Origin: Penium margaritaceum | Lineage: Eukaryota; Streptophyta; Zygnematophyceae; Desmidiales; Peniaceae | Length of the DNA: 64,000 nucleotides | Reading direction: 5' to 3' | Assembly: GCA_023375785.1 (NCBI GenBank) | Contig: SZWC01007402.1 | Location: 1 to 64,000 of the forward strand | Part shown: piece by piece, positions 33,420 to 47,229 of the stretch | How positions within the stretch are numbered: position 1 is the first letter of the stretch | Layout: the number at the start of each line of letters is the position of its first letter | Notes under the pieces: model-generated | The model's database searches: none | Seen by the model: the letters and a program-made list of their open reading frames with translations, nothing else | What the model was told of the DNA's origin: nothing | Translations under genes and position numbers: made by a program

Positions 33420-36400
33420 AGGCGTAACTAGGGCGCAACTAGGGCGCAGCTATGGCGCAATTAGGGCCCAAGTAGGGCACAAGTAGGGCGTAACTAGGGT
33501 GCAACTAGGGCAAAACTAGCATGCAATTAGGGTGCAATTAGGGTGCAACTGAGGCGCAACTAGGGTGTAACTAGGACGCAAGTAGGGCGCAAGTAGGGTG
33601 CAACTGGGGTGCAACTAGGACGCAACTAGGGCGCAAATAGGGTGCAAGTAGGGTGCAAGTAGGACGTAACTAGGGCACAACTAGGGTGAAAGTAGGGCTC
33701 AAGTATGGTGCATTTAGGGCACGACTAGGGCGGAACTAGGGCGCAGCTAGTGCCAAATTGGGGTGCAACTAGGGCGTAACTAGTGTACAAGTAGGATGCA
33801 ACTAGGGTGCAAGTGGGGCATAACTAGGGTGCAAGTAGGATGCAAGTAGGGCGCAACAAAGGTTTAACTAGGGTGCAACTAGGACACAACTAGGGTGAAG
33901 CTCTTGCCCAAAGAAGTGCAACTAGGATGCAACTCGGGCGCAAGTAGGGCACAACTAGGACATAACTAGGGTGCAATTAGGGTGAAACTAGGGTGCAACT
34001 AGAGTGTAACTAGGGCGCAACGAAGGCGCACCTACGGCACAAGTAGGATCAAGTAGGAGGCAACTAAGACGCAACTAGGACGCAACTAGGGTACAAGTAG
34101 GGCACAAGTAAGGCACAAGTAGGGTGCAACTAGGGCACAACTAGGACACAACTAAGGCACAAGTAGGGTGCAAGTAGGACGCAAGTAGGGCACAACTAGG
34201 GCGCAACAAGGCGCAACTAGGGCACTAGTAGAACGCAAGTAGGTTGCAACTAGGGCACAACTAGGACACCATGAGGGCGCAAGTATGGTGCACGTAGGAC
34301 ACAACTAGGGCGTAACTATGGCACAACTAGGGCGTAACTAGGGCATAGCTAGTGCCCAACTAAGGCGCAACTAGGACGTAACTAGGGCGCAAGTCAGGCG
34401 CAACTAGGGCACACGTAGGGTGCAACTACGGTACAAGTAGGGTACAAGTAGGACGCAACTTGGGCGCAACTAGGGTATAACTTGGACGCAACTAGGGTGC
34501 AAGTAGGGCACAACTAGGGTGCAAATAGGGCGCAACTAGGATGTAAGAAGGTGGCAAGTAGGGTGCAATTAGGGCACAAATAGAGTACAACTAGGGTGCA
34601 AGTAGGGCGCAAGTAGGGCGCAACTAGGGCGCAACTAGGGCGTGACTAGGGCGTAACTAGGGAGTAACTAATGTCCAACTGAGGCGCAAGTAGGGCACAT
34701 CTAAGGCGCAAGTCAGGTACAACTAGGGCGCAAGTAGGGCACAACTAGGGCGCAAGTATGGCGCAAGTAGGGTGCAGCAAGGGCGTAAGTAAGGTGCAAG
34801 TAGTGCGCAATGAGGGTGCAACTAGGGCGCAACAAGGCGTAGCTAGTGTTCAACTCAGGCGTAACTAGGGCACAACTAGGATGCAAGTAGGGCACAATGC
34901 AACTAGGACTTAACTAGGACGCAACTAGGATGCAACTAGGACCCAAGGAGGGCAAAAGTAGGGTACAAGTAGGGCACAACTAAGGTACACCAAGGGTGCA
35001 AGTAGGGCACAAGTAGGGCGCAACTAGCGTGCAAGTAGGGTATGAGTAGGGTGCAATAAGGACTCAAATAGGGTGCACAGTGCAACTAGGGTGCAATTGG
35101 GGTGTAGCTAGTGCCCAACTAAGGCGCAACTAGGGTGCAACTAGGGTGCAACTAGGGAGCAACTAGGGCACAACTAGGGCGCAGCTAGGACGCAAGTAGG
35201 GCGCAAGTAGGGCGCAACTAGGACAGAACTAGGGTGCAACTAGGGCGTATCTAGTCCCCAATTGGGGTGTAACTGGGGTGCAACTAGGGTGCAACTAGGG
35301 TGCAACTAGGGTACAACTAGGGTGGAAATAGGGCGCAAGTAGGACGAAACTAGGGCGCAACTAGGGCACAACAAGGGTGCAACTAGGACAAAGTTAGTGC
35401 CTAACTGAAGAGCAACTAGGGCACAACAAGGATGCAAGCCGGGCACAAATAGGGCACAAGTAAGGCGCAACTAGGGTGCAAGTAGGGCGCAAGTAGGGTG
35501 CAACTGCGGCACAACTAGGGCTCAACTAGGGTCCACCTAGAGCATAGCTAGTGCCCCACTGAGGCACAACTAGGGCACAACTAGGACGTAAGTAGGGTGC
35601 AACTAGGGTACAAGTAGGGTAGAACTAGGGTGTAACTAGGACGCAACTAGGGCATAACTAGGGCGCAAGTATGGTGCAACTAGGGCACAGCTAGGGCGTA
35701 ACTATGGCGCAATTAGGACGTAAGTAGGGCACAAGAAGGGTGCAACTAGGGCACAACTAGGGCGTAACTAGGGCGCAAGTAGGGTGCAAATAGGCTGCAA
35801 GCAAGACACAATTAGGGCACAAGTAGGGTGCAAGAAGGGCGCAACTAGGGCTTAACTAGGGCACAAACAGGGCGAAACTAAGGCGCAACTAGAGCGCAAC
35901 TAGGCCATAGGTAGTGTCCAGTTGAGGCGTAACTAGAGCACAACTAGGATGGAACTAGGGCACAACTAGGGCGCAAGTAGGATGCAAGTAGTGCGCAAGC
36001 AGGGCATAACTAGGACGCAACATGGACGCAACTAGGGCGTAGCTAGTGTCCAACTGAGGCAAAACTAAGGCGCAACTAGGACACAACTAGGGCGCGAGTC
36101 AGACGCAAATAGGGCGCAAAAGGGCCCAACTAGGGCGCAACTAGGAATAAACTAGGGAGCAAGTAGGGCGCAACTAGGTTGCAACTATGGCACAACTAGG
36201 ACGCGAGTAGGGCGCAAGTAGGACGCAAGTAGGACGCAAGTAGGACGTAATAAGGGTGCAACTAGGGAGCAAGTAGAACGCAAGTATGGTGTAAGTAGGG
36301 TGTAACTAGGGCACACCTAGGACACAACTAGGGGGCAAGTAGGGCACAAGTAGGGCGCAAGTAGGGCGTAACTAGGCCTCAACTAGGGTACAACTAGGGC

Positions 36401-39400
36401 ATAAGTAGGTTGAAAGTAGGGCCCAAGTAGGGCGCTACTAGGGGGCAAGTAGGGCGCAACTAGGGCGTAACGTTTATGCAACTAGGGTGCAACAAGGGCG
36501 CAACTAGGGTGTAGCTAGTATCCAACTAAGGCGCAACTAGGACGTAACAAGGGTGCAACTAGGACGCAAATAGGGCGCAGATAGGACGTAACTAGGACGC
36601 AAGTAGGGCGCAAGTAGAGTGCAAGTAGGGTGCAACTAGGGTGCAAGTAGGGTGCAACTAGGGCGAAGCTAGTGCCAAACTGAAATGTAACTAGGGCGCA
36701 ACTATGGCGTAACAAGGGCGCAACTAGCGCACAAATAAGGCACAACTAGGGCGCAAATGGGCACAACTAGGGCACAACTGGGGCACAAGTAGGGCTCAAG
36801 TAGGACGTATCTAGGGCGCAGCTAGGGTGCAACGAGGGTGCAACGAGGGCGTAACTAGGGCGCAACTAGGGTGCAAGTAGGGTGCAAGTAGGGCGAAAGC
36901 AGCCCGCAACTAGGATGCAACTAGGGCACAACTAGGATTTAACTAGTGCCCAAGTAGTGGGCAATTAGGGTGCAACTAGGGCGCAACTAAGGAGAAACTA
37001 GGGCGCAAGTAGGGAACAAGTAGGAAACAAGTAGGTCACATGTAGGGCGCAACTAGGGCGCCAGTAGAGTGCAAGATGACGCAAGTAGGACACATGTAGG
37101 GCGCAACTAGTGCACAACTAGGGCGTAATGAGAGCGTATCTAGTGCCCAAGTAAGGTGCAACTAGGGTGCAACCAGGGCACAACTAGGGAACAACTAGGA
37201 CACAAGGAGGACGTAAGTAAGGCACAAGTAGGACACAACTAGGGCACAAATAGAGTGCAACTAGGGCGTATCTAGTCCCAAATTTAGGCGCAACGAGGGC
37301 ACAACTAGGGCGTAACTAGGGAGCAGCTAGGGTGCAACTAGGAATCAAGTAGGGCACAAGTAGGGCAAAACTAGGGTACAATTAGGACACAACAAGGGTG
37401 CAACTAGGGCGTAGTTAGTGCCCAACTGAAGCGCAACTAGGACGCAACAAGAGTACAAGACGGGCACAAATAGGTCGCAAGTAAGGCACAACTAGGGCGC
37501 AAGTAGGGCGCAAGTAGGGCACAACTGCAGCACAACTAGGGTAGAACTAGAGCTTTGCTAGTGTCCCACTGAGGCACAACTCGGGCGCAACTAAGGCGCA
37601 AGTAGGGTACAACTAGGGTGCAAGTAGGGCGCAACTAGCGCGTAGCTAGGGCACAACTAGGGCATAACTAGGGCGCAAGTAGGACACAACTATGGCACAA
37701 CTAGGACACAGCAAGCGCGTAACTAGGGTGCAAGTAGGACGCAAGTAGGACGCAAGAAGGGCACAACAAGGACAAAACTTGGGTGCAACTAGGGCGTAAG
37801 GAAGGCACAAATAGGGTGCAAGTAGGGCGTAATTATGGCGCAAGTAGGGCGCAACTAGGGCGCAAGTAGGGCGCAAGAAGGGCGCAACTAGGGCGTAACT
37901 AGGGTGCAACCAGGACAAAACTAGGGCACAACTTGGCCCCAACTAGGCCGTAGGTAGTACCCAACTGTGGCAAAACTAGGGCGCAACCAGGGCGCAACTA
38001 GGGCGTAACTATGATGCAAGTAGGATGCAAGTAGTACGCAAGTAGGGCGTAACTAGGGTGCAACTAGGGTGCAACTTGGGTGTAGCTAGTGCCCAACTTA
38101 GGTGCAACTAGGGTGCAATTTGGACGGAAGTAGGGCGCAAGCATGGCGCAAGTGGGATGCAAGTAGGGTGCAACTACGGTACAACTAGGGCGCAAGTAGG
38201 GAGTAACTAGGGTGCAACGAGGGCATAACTAGAGTGCGACTAGGGCGCAAGTAGACCACAAGTAGGGCGTAACTAGTGTGCAACTTGGGGGTAAGTAGGA
38301 CGCAAGTAGGGTGCAAGTAGGGTGTAACTAGGGTGCAACTAGAGCGCAACTGGGGAGCAAGTAGAGCGCAAGTATGGTGCAAGTAAGGCGTAACTAGGCT
38401 GCAACTAGGGCGTAACTAGGCCGCAAGTAGGGCACAAGTAGGGCGCAGGTAGGGTGCTACAAGGGGACAAATAAGGCGCAACTAGGCTGCAACTTGGGCG
38501 CATCTATGGTGTAGTTAGTGCCCAACTGAGGTGCAACTAAGGCACAACTAGGGCACAACTAGTGCGCAAGTAGGGCTCAAGTAGGATGTAAGTAGGGCGC
38601 AACTAGGGCACAACTAGGGTGCAACCAGGGTGTAGCTAGTGCTCAACTGAGGCACAACTAGGGCGCAACTAGGGTGGAACTAAGGTGCAACTAGGGTGCA
38701 ACTAGGGAGCAACTAGGGCGCAAACTAGGATGTAAGTAGGGCGGAAGAAGGATGCAAGTAGGGCATAACTAGGACGCAACTAGGGTGCAACTAGGGTGAA
38801 GCTAGTGCCCAAGTGAGACGTAACTAGGGTGCAACTAGGGCGTAACTAGGACAGAACTAGGGCACATGTAGGGCACAACTAGGGTGCAAGTAGGATGCAA
38901 GTAGGGTGTAAGAAGGGAAAAAGTAGGGTGCAACTAGGGTGCAACTAGGGCGCAACTGGGGCGCAAGTAGGACGCAAGTAGGGTACAAGTAGGGCGCAAC
39001 TAGGGTGCAACTAGCAACTAGGGTACAAGTAGGGCACAACCAGAATGCAAGTGGGGTGCAACTAGGCTGCAACTACGGCACAACAAGGGTGCAACTAAGG
39101 TGAAACTAAGGTTCCAGTAGGGCACAACTAGGGCACAAGTAGGACGCAACTAGGGTGCAACTAGGGTGCAACTAAGAAACTAGGGCGCAAGTAGGTTGCA
39201 ACTTGGGCGCAACTAGGGCACAACTAGGGCGCAACTTGGACGCAACTAGGGCGCAACTAGGACATAACTAGGTCGCAACTAGGGCACAATGAAGGCACAA
39301 GTGGGGCGCAAGTAGAATGCAACTAGGGTGCAACTAGGACGTAATTAGGGTACAACTAGGGCACAACTAGGCCGCAAGTAAGATGCAACTAGGGCATAGC

Positions 39401-42400
39401 TAATGTCCAACTGAGACACAACCAGGGCGCAACTAGGGCCCAACAAGGGCGCAAGTAGGGCACAACTAGGGCACAAGTAGGGTACAAGTAGGGCGCAACT
39501 AGGGCACAACTAGGGCGCAACTATGGCGTAACTAGGGCATATCTAGTGTCCCACTGAGGCGTAACTAAGGCGAATCTAGGGCACAGCTAGGGCGTAACTA
39601 GGGCATAAGTAGGGCACAACTAGGGCGCAAGTAGGGTGCAACTAGGGCGTAACTAGGACGCAACTTGGGTGTAACTAGGACGGAACTAGGTCGTAGCTAG
39701 TGCCCAACTGAGGCGCAAGTAGGTTGCAACCAGGGCACACCTAGAGCGCAACTAGGGCGTAAGTAGGGTGCAACTAAGGCTTAAGTAGGATGCAAGTAGG
39801 GCACAAGTAGAGTCAAGTAGGGTGCAACTAGGGCGCAACTAGGGTGCAAGTAGGGCGCAACTAGGGCATAGCTCGTGTCCTACTTAGGCACAACTAGGGC
39901 GCAACTTGGGCGCAAGTAGGGTGCAACTAGGGTGCAAGTAGGGCACACCCAAGGTGCAACTAGGGCACAACTAGGGATCAATAAGGGCTAAAATGAGACA
40001 CGAGTAGGGTGCAACTAGGGCGTAACTAGGGCGCAAATAGGGTGCAAGCAGGGCACAAGTAGGATGCAAGTAGGGCGCAACTAGGGCGTAATTATGGCAC
40101 AACTAGGACGCAATTAGAGAGCAACTAGGTTGCAGGTAGGGCGGATGTAGGACGCAACTAGGGCGCAATTAAGGCACAAATAGGGCGCAACTAGGGTCCA
40201 ACTAGGACGCAACTAGGACACAACAACAGCACAAGTACGGCGCAACTAGGGTGCAACTAGGGCGCAACCAGGGCGCAACTAGGGTACAGGCAGAGCACAA
40301 GTAGGGAAAGTAAGGGCACAACTAGGACGCAATGAGGGCGCAACTAGGGCGAAAGTAGAGCGCAAGTAGGGCATAACAAGGACACAAGTAGGAAGCAACT
40401 AGGGTGCAACTAGGGTGCAACTAGGATACAACTAGGGTCCAACTAGGGTGTAGCAAGTACCCAACTGAGGCGCAACAAGGCCGGAAGTAGGGCTCAACCA
40501 TAGCACAACTAGGGCACAAGTAGGGCGTAAAGAAGGCGCCGTAGGACGCAACTAGGGCGTAACGAGGGCGACACTAGGGCGTAGCTAGGGCCCAACTGAG
40601 GCACAACCAGGGAGCAACTTGGGCGCAACTAGGGTGCAACTAGGGCACAATTAGGATGCAAGTAGGCGCAAGTAGGGTGCAACTAGGGTGCAACTAGGGT
40701 GTAACTAGGACATAGCTAGTGCCCAACTGAAGCGCAACTAGGGTGTAACTAGGGCGTAACTAGGATGCAACTAGGGCATAGGAAGGTTGCAAGTGGGGCG
40801 CAAGTAGGGCGTCAGTAGGTTACAAGTAGGGCACAACTAGGGCGCAACTAGGACACAACTAGGGCGCAGGTAGGGTGTAAGTAGGGCACAACTAGGGTAA
40901 AACTAGGGTGCAACTAGGGCGCAACTAGGGTACAGGTAGGGCGCACGTAGGGTGCAACTAGGGTGCAACTACGGCGCAACTAGGGCGCAAGTAGGGAGCA
41001 AGTAGGGTGCAAGTAGGGCGCAACTAGGGTATAACTAGGTCGTAGCTAGGGCACACGTAGGGCACAAGTAGGGTGTAACTAGGGTGTAACTAGGGAAAAA
41101 CTAGGACGTAACAAGGGAGCAACTAGGGCACAAGTAGGACGCAAGTAGGGTGCAACTAAGGTGCAACTATGGTGCAAGAAGGGCGCAAGTAGGACGTAAC
41201 TAGGGCATAACCATGGTGCAACTAGGGTGTGACTAGGGCACAACTAAGGCGCAACTAAGGCGAAGCTAGTGTCTAACTGAGGTGCAATCAGGATGCAACT
41301 AGGGTGCAACTAGGGCGAAACTAGGGCGTAAGTAGGGCGCAAGTAGGGTGCAAGTAGGGCACAACTAGGACGTAACTAGGGCGCAACTAGGGTATAGCTA
41401 GTTCCCAACTGAGACACGACTAGGACACAACTAGGGCGCAAAAAGGATACAAGCAGGGTGCAAGTAGGGCGCACGTAGGGTGCAACTAGGGTGCAACTAG
41501 GATTAAACTAGGGTACAAATAGGGTGCAAGTAGGGCACAACTAGGGTGCAAGTAGGACGCAAGTAGGTCACAAGAAGGGTGCAACTAGGATGCAACTAGG
41601 GCATAACTAGGATATAGCTAGTATCTAACTGAGGCATAATGAGGACGCACCTAGGGCGCAAGTCGGGCGCAACTAGGGCATAAATAGGGCGCAACTAGGG
41701 TGCATGTAGGGCACAACTAGGACGCAACTAGGACGCAACGTGGATGCAACTAGGCCATAGCTAGGATGCAACTAGGCCATAGCTAGTGCCCAACAGAGGC
41801 CTGGATAGAGTGCTTGGGTGCAAGTAGAGCACAAGTAGGGTGCAAGTTGGGCAAAACTAGGATGCAACTAGGGCGCAAGTAGGGCGTAAGTAGGGTGCAA
41901 CTAGGGCAACTAGGACGTAACTTGGACAAAACTAGAGCACAACAAGGGCACAACTAGGGTGCAACTAGAACGAAATAGGACATAGCTAGTGTCCAGTTGA
42001 GATGCAACAGTGGTGTAACAAGGGCACAACTAGGGCGTAACTAGGTTGCAACTAGGGTGCAAGTAGGGTGCAAGTGGGACGCAAGTGGGGTGTTTCTAGG
42101 GCGCAAGTAGGACGAAGCTACTGTCCAACTGGGGCGCAACTAGGGCACAAATAGGACACAAATAGGGCACAACTACGGAGCAAATAGGGCACAAAAAGGT
42201 GCAAGTAGGGTACAACTAGGGCGTAACTTGGGTCAACTAGGGCGTAGCTAGTGCCCAACTGAGGCGCAAGTAGGACACAGGTAGGACGTAACTTGTGCAT
42301 AAGTAAACCGCAACTATAGCGCAACTAGGGCGGAGCTAGTGCCCAACTAAGGCGAAACTGGGGTGCAACTAGGGTGCAATTAGGGCGCAACAAGAGCACA

Positions 42401-44839
42401 AGTAGCATGCAACTAGGGCGTACTAAGACGCAACTAAGGCGCAACCAGGGCCCAAGTAGGGCGCAAGTAGGATGCTACTAGGGCGTAACTAAGGCGTAAC
42501 TAGGACGCAAGTAGGGAGTATGTAGGGCGCAAGTAGGGTGAAGTAGGGCGTAAATAGGGAGCAACTAGGGTGCAAGTATGGCGCAAGTAGGATGCAAGTA
42601 GGGTGCAAGTAGGACGCAACTTGGGCAAAACTGGGGCGCAAATAGGATGCAAGAAGGGCGCAACTAGGGCGCAACTAGGGTGCAAGTAGGGCATAAGTAG
42701 GGTGCAACAATGGCGCAACTCGGGCACAACTAGGGTGCAAGTTGGGCACAAGTAGGGCATAACTTGGGCACAACTACGGTGCAACAATGGTGCAACTAGG
42801 ATGCAAATATGGCGCAACTAGGCCGTAGCAAGTGTCCAACTGAGCTCAACTAAGATGCAACCAGGGTGTAACTAGGGCGCAACTAGCGCACAAGTAGGGT
42901 GCACCTAGGGCGCAAGTAGGGCACAATCAGGGTACAAGTAGGGCATAACTAGGGAGCAACCAAGGCATAGTGAGTGCCCAACTGAGGCACAACTAGGGCG
43001 CAACTAGGACGCAAGTAGTGCGCTACTAGGGCGCAACTAGTGCGCAACTAGGACGCAACTAGGGTGCAACTAGGTCATAGCTAGTGCCCAACTGAGGTGC
43101 AACTAGGGCGCAACTAGGGAACAACTGGTGTAGCCAGTGTCCAACTGAGGCATAACGAGGGCGTAACAATGGCGCGACTCAGGCACAAGTAGGGTGCAAC
43201 GAGAGCACAAGTAGGTAGCGACTAGGGTGCAAGTAGGGTGCAAGTAGGGCATAACTAGGGTACAACTAGGGCACAAATAGGGTACAAGTAGGGTACAAGT
43301 AGGGCGCATGTAGGGTGCAACTAGGGTGCAACTAGGGCGCAACTAGGGCGCAAGTAGAGCGTAAGTAGGGCGCAACTAGGGCATAACTAGGACGCAAGAA
43401 GCACGCAAGAAGGGTGCAATGAAGGCACAACTAGGGCGTAACTAGGGTGCAAAAAGGGTACAACAAGGGTGCAACTAGGGCGCAACTAGGGTGGGTGCAA
43501 TTGGGGCGCAACTAGGACGCAAGTAGGATGTAAGTAGGGTATAAGTAGGGTGCAAGTAGGGTGCAAGAAGGGCACAACTAGGGAAAAACTAGTGCGCAAC
43601 AAGGGCGTAGCTGGTGCCTATCTGAGGTGCAAATAGGTTGCAACTAGGGCGCAACTAGGGCACAACGAGGACGCAACTAGGACACAACTAGGGTGCAACT
43701 AGGGTCCAACTAGGTCACAACTAGGGTGCAACTAGGATGCAACTAGGGTGCAACTTGTGCATAGCTAGTGCCCAACTAAGGCGCAACATGGACGCAACTA
43801 CGGCACAACTAGGTCACAAGTAGGGTGCAAGTAGGGTGCAAGTAGGGTGCAAGTAGGGCGCAAGTAGAGAAAACAAGGGCAAATGTAAGACGCAACTAGG
43901 GCGCAACAAGGTTGCAAGTAGAACGAAAGTAGGGCGCAAATTGGGCGTAAGTAGGGCACAACTAGGGCACAAATATGGGGCAACTAAGGCACAAATAGGG
44001 CATAAGTAAGGTGCAACTAGGGTGCAAGAAGGGTGCAAGTAGAGCGCAAGTAGGGTGCAAGTAGGGTGCAAGTAGGGCATAACTAGGCCGCAACGAGGAT
44101 GCAACTAGGGCACAAGTTGGATGCAAGTAAGGCGCAACTAGGGTGCAACTAGGGCACAACTAGGACGCTAGTAGCACGCAACTTGGGCACAACTAGGATG
44201 CAACTAGTACACAACAAGGATGCAAGTAGGGTGCAACTAGGACACAACTAGGGTACAACTAGGGCGTAACTAGGACACAACTAGGACGTAAGTATGGCGC
44301 AAGTAGGACGCAACTAGGGAGAAACTAGGGCACAACTAGGACACAACTAGGGTACAACTAGTTGTACCCTAGAATATAACTAGGATGCAACTAGGGCACA
44401 ACTAGGACGTAAGTATGGCGCAAGTAGGACACATTTAGGGAGCAACTAGGGAACAACTAGGTCGCAACTAGGGTGCAAGTAAGGCGCAACTTTGGCGCAA
44501 GTAGGGTGTAGCTAGGGTGTAAGTAGGGTGAAACTAGGATGCAAGTAGGGTGTAACTAGGGTACAACTACGGTGTAACTAGGGTGCAAGCATGGCAAAAG
44601 TAGGACGCAAGAAGGACGCAAGAAGGGCGTAAAGAGGGCACAACTAGGGCATACCAAAGGCGCAACTAGTGTGCAAGTAGGATGCAAGAAGGATACAACT
44701 CGGGCACAACTAGGGCATAACTAGGGTGCAAGTAGGGTGCAAGTAGGACGCGACTAGGGTACAACTAGGGCGTAATAAGGGTGCAAACAGGGCGCAAGTA
44801 GGGCGTAACTAGGATGCAGGTAGGGTGCAACTACGGCGC
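33420..44839 (+). repeat. 11-bp satellite array, block E
   Basis: The longest uninterrupted block (11.4 kb). Unit, orientation, variant spectrum and marker dimers are as elsewhere. Near 44281 a stretch of about 50 bp repeats 121 bp later (44402), exactly 11 units, and the interval contains the 26-bp palindrome at 44347-44372. Near 41741 a 22-bp two-unit duplication carries the variant GGCCATAGCTAG. No gene or further insertion is seen. Confidence 0.95.
44347..44372. other. 26-bp perfect palindrome inside the satellite
   Basis: The 13-bp half-site CTAGGGTACAACT is followed immediately by its reverse complement, so one unit runs in the opposite orientation. I noticed no other clean orientation switch in the arrays. 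It could mark a fold-back or recombination event. Confidence 0.85.
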
Positions 44840-45398
44840 TGTTAATCCTTGTATATACATCTTTCCATTGTTGTGGTCGTGAGTGCGAAGGGCATGCTAG
44901 CTCAGAGAGAGGAGGTGACACACCGTAGCGCGACATTCTGGCAGATATTCTCATCGCCTCTGAGCTTCGCGCACTAATGTGGTCACCTCCGCCCTAGCCA
45001 CATGGCACGATGCAGCCTAGAAAGACTACAGGCTGAACCTTACATTAAGTGTTTAACATCTTAGGATACCTAGATTAGTCCGTCTGCTGGATGTTTCTTG
45101 GACCAACGTAGGCTTGTTGACTGGGTGTTATCTCGGACACCGATTTGGGTTGTCCGAGTTTAGGAACCCTCTTTCAAGGGTCAAGTGAGGGCTTCGTCCT
45201 CGCTTCGCTTTTGGGCATCCACGGGCGAGCGAAGCTCGCCGGTGGACGGGTGGGACTCGGCTAGCGAGTCTCACCCATAAGAGCTCTATGGGCTCTTATT
45301 AGCCAAAAACACGAGGCCGCCATGGACATTTAGCTCTAGCGTACTCTACCATTGATGAAACACCATGGGACTGGTCCCAATATGTCTTTGCTCTCTCA
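44840..45398 (+). repeat. 5' LTR of copia-4
   Basis: Starts TGTTAATCC at the satellite boundary and ends CTCTCTCA next to the PBS. It aligns along its length with 49476-50033. Three tandem stem-loops lie at 45218-45246, 45249-45275 and 45277-45299. Confidence 0.93.
45218..45299 (+). other. Triple stem-loop module in copia-4 5' LTR
   Basis: Loop a: TCCAC and GGCGAGC pair with GCTCGCC and GTGGA around GAA (one mismatch). Loop b: GGTGGGACTCG pairs with CGAGTCTCACC. Loop c: ATAAGAGC pairs with GCTCTTAT. Loops a and b keep the same order as the two loops of the copia-2 LTR in element sense. Confidence 0.75.
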
Positions 45399-45410
45399 TG
45401 GTATCAGAGG
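45399..45410 (+). other. Primer-binding site (tRNA-iMet type) of copia-4
   Basis: TGGTATCAGAGG directly follows the 5' LTR and matches the initiator-Met tRNA primer type used by copia-2 in 11 of 12 positions. Confidence 0.88.
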
Positions 45411-45923
45411 TCTTGCGCGGGCCTGACGGCGGCCGGACGGTGTTGTAGGCGCCAAAAAAGGGGGTGGACCATGATCGCGGCTGACCAAAGAGGGCACAGG
45501 AGGCCACCGCCACTGCCGCCACCGCATCTAGGGCGTGTGGGATCCCTAGGACATCTCCGCCAGGGTGCCTGGGCCGTCACCTAGGCAAGGGAGATGCCGC
45601 GACGGGATTGGTGGGCACAAGACGGCATCACCATCCCATACCTGCCTCAAGAACCACCCAAACAGTGGGTGGCCACCAAGCTGGGGCTGAGCAAGGGCAG
45701 GGGCGGGTCTGGGGTTTGTCTGCAGGGTCCCAGACGAAGTCTAAGGTGAATTCCTAGAGCAAACGGCTCTCATGCAAAAACTAGGCCCAAAGTGGGCCCG
45801 GCGAATTGCTACTGAAATTTCGTTGGCCCTCCACTGCACTACTGACATCCCCACGCCCCGAGCTCCCAGTCCCTACGGAGCAGAGAAGAGGCAGGGTGAG
45901 CAGGAACTCTAGGCGGAGTTAGG
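45411..45923 (+). other. copia-4 leader between PBS and Gag
   Basis: About 510 bp of GC-rich leader without a supported coding region. It shares short blocks with the copia-2 leader. Confidence 0.6.
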
Positions 45924-46860
45924 ATGAGCAAAGTAGAGGGTGGCCACGTCGGTGACATACCGGCTGATGTCGGCGATGCGCCATCCGTCACCCTAACAGC
46001 GGCCGCCATGGCGCAGCTAAGGCTGGGGTACAAAGATCGGTCCCTTCCACCACTAGGAACCAGAGACTTTCTTTCCTGGAAGGATCTCTTCTTGGATTGG
46101 GCCGCCGAGCACAACCTCGAATCATGCCACCTTCTCCCGACCTCAGACAGTGCAGAGGCACACACCCTGCTGCGTGCTTTCAATGCACTGTGCCGTGCAC
46201 TTCCTGACTCTCAGTCGTATGCACAGCGCGAGTACCACTTTGGGGGTAAGGGTGCAGATCCACCCGACTCTCGCACTGTAGATCCCCGACCTTACGAGGC
46301 TTGGAAGCATCTCACAACCCGCCAAGAGGAGCAAGGCATGACTCTTGTCGTGACCTTGCATGACAAGCTTCGCCATCTCTTTCCAAATCCAGGAGTACCA
46401 GTTGCAGAATATTGGGATGAGGCAATGGACATTCGGTGCCACCTTCTAGGTCTTGGTGCAGCCTGCTCCATCCTTGAATGGCTAGATGTTGCTCTGCTAC
46501 ATCTGGGAGAGTAGTACAATGAGTTCAGACGTGAGATCTTCTGTCGCTATCCAGTGGAAGAGATCGAGAAGATTGATCTCTCTGTCATCTTCGCACAGCT
46601 GCGCAACTACGAGGACATCCTCAAGGGTGAGGCTCGCGATGTAGCGGGCACATCCCCAACGGCATACACACACAAGGATACCTCAGCGGGTTCTGCTGCC
46701 GCTGCACACGTGACATACACACAGGCCAAGGGCTGTGGTACAGGTGGGTGAAGCAATTCAGGTGGTGGTGGTAGTGGACGTGGGCGCGGTCGCGGAGGAC
46801 AAAGGTGTAGCTTCTGCAACCAGGCGGGGCACTTTTGGCACCGATGCCTCACACTACAGG
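45924..46860 (+). pseudogene. copia-4 Gag region with CCHC knuckle (fossil)
   Basis: Starts at an ATG (MSKVEGGHVGDIPADVGDAP) and contains VTLTAAAMAQLRLGYKDRSL, LGTRDFLSWKDLFLDWAAEH, AWKHLTTRQEEQGMTLVVTL, LFPNPGVPVAEYWDEAMDIR and SILEWLDVALLHLGE. The zinc knuckle CSFCNQAGHFWHRC lies at 46806-46847 (C-x2-C-x4-H-x4-C), preceded by a Gly/Arg-rich stretch. It is strongly similar to copia-2 Gag. It would encode the particle-forming and RNA-binding protein in an active relative; this copy is broken. Confidence 0.9.
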
Positions 46861-46865
46861 GACAG

Positions 46866-47213
46866 ATGATGGAAAAGCAGCACCAGCAGCATCAGCAGCC
46901 ACCAAAGCAGAGGCAGTGGCAGCAGACACACCCGCAGCAGCGTCAGTGGCAGAATACACAGCAGTCACACCAAGCATACCCAGCGGCTAGCTGGGCCGGG
47001 CCAAACCTGCTGGGACCCAGTTTGTCCACCCAACCTTCAGGGCCCTTTGGTGGTGCTACCTTTGGACTGCCACAACAGCAACTACCACTGTTCACGCCCG
47101 TGGTTGGACTATCTAAGCACCAGGGTCCCTACTGTGTGCCGCAGGATGTGAGCGTCCCCACGCCCGTGCCGACGTGGGTGCAACGTGCCTACGCAGAGAC
47201 AATCGAGCCTTAG
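46866..47213 (+). pseudogene. copia-4 Gln/Pro-rich segment after Gag
   Basis: A low-complexity Gln/Pro-rich stretch (KQHQQHQQPPKQRQWQQTHP and following) continues from the Gag knuckle toward the Pol region. It has no recognised catalytic domain. In copia-2 the equivalent spot leads into protease. Confidence 0.6.
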
Positions 47214-47229
47214 TAGCCCCTGGCGCCTC

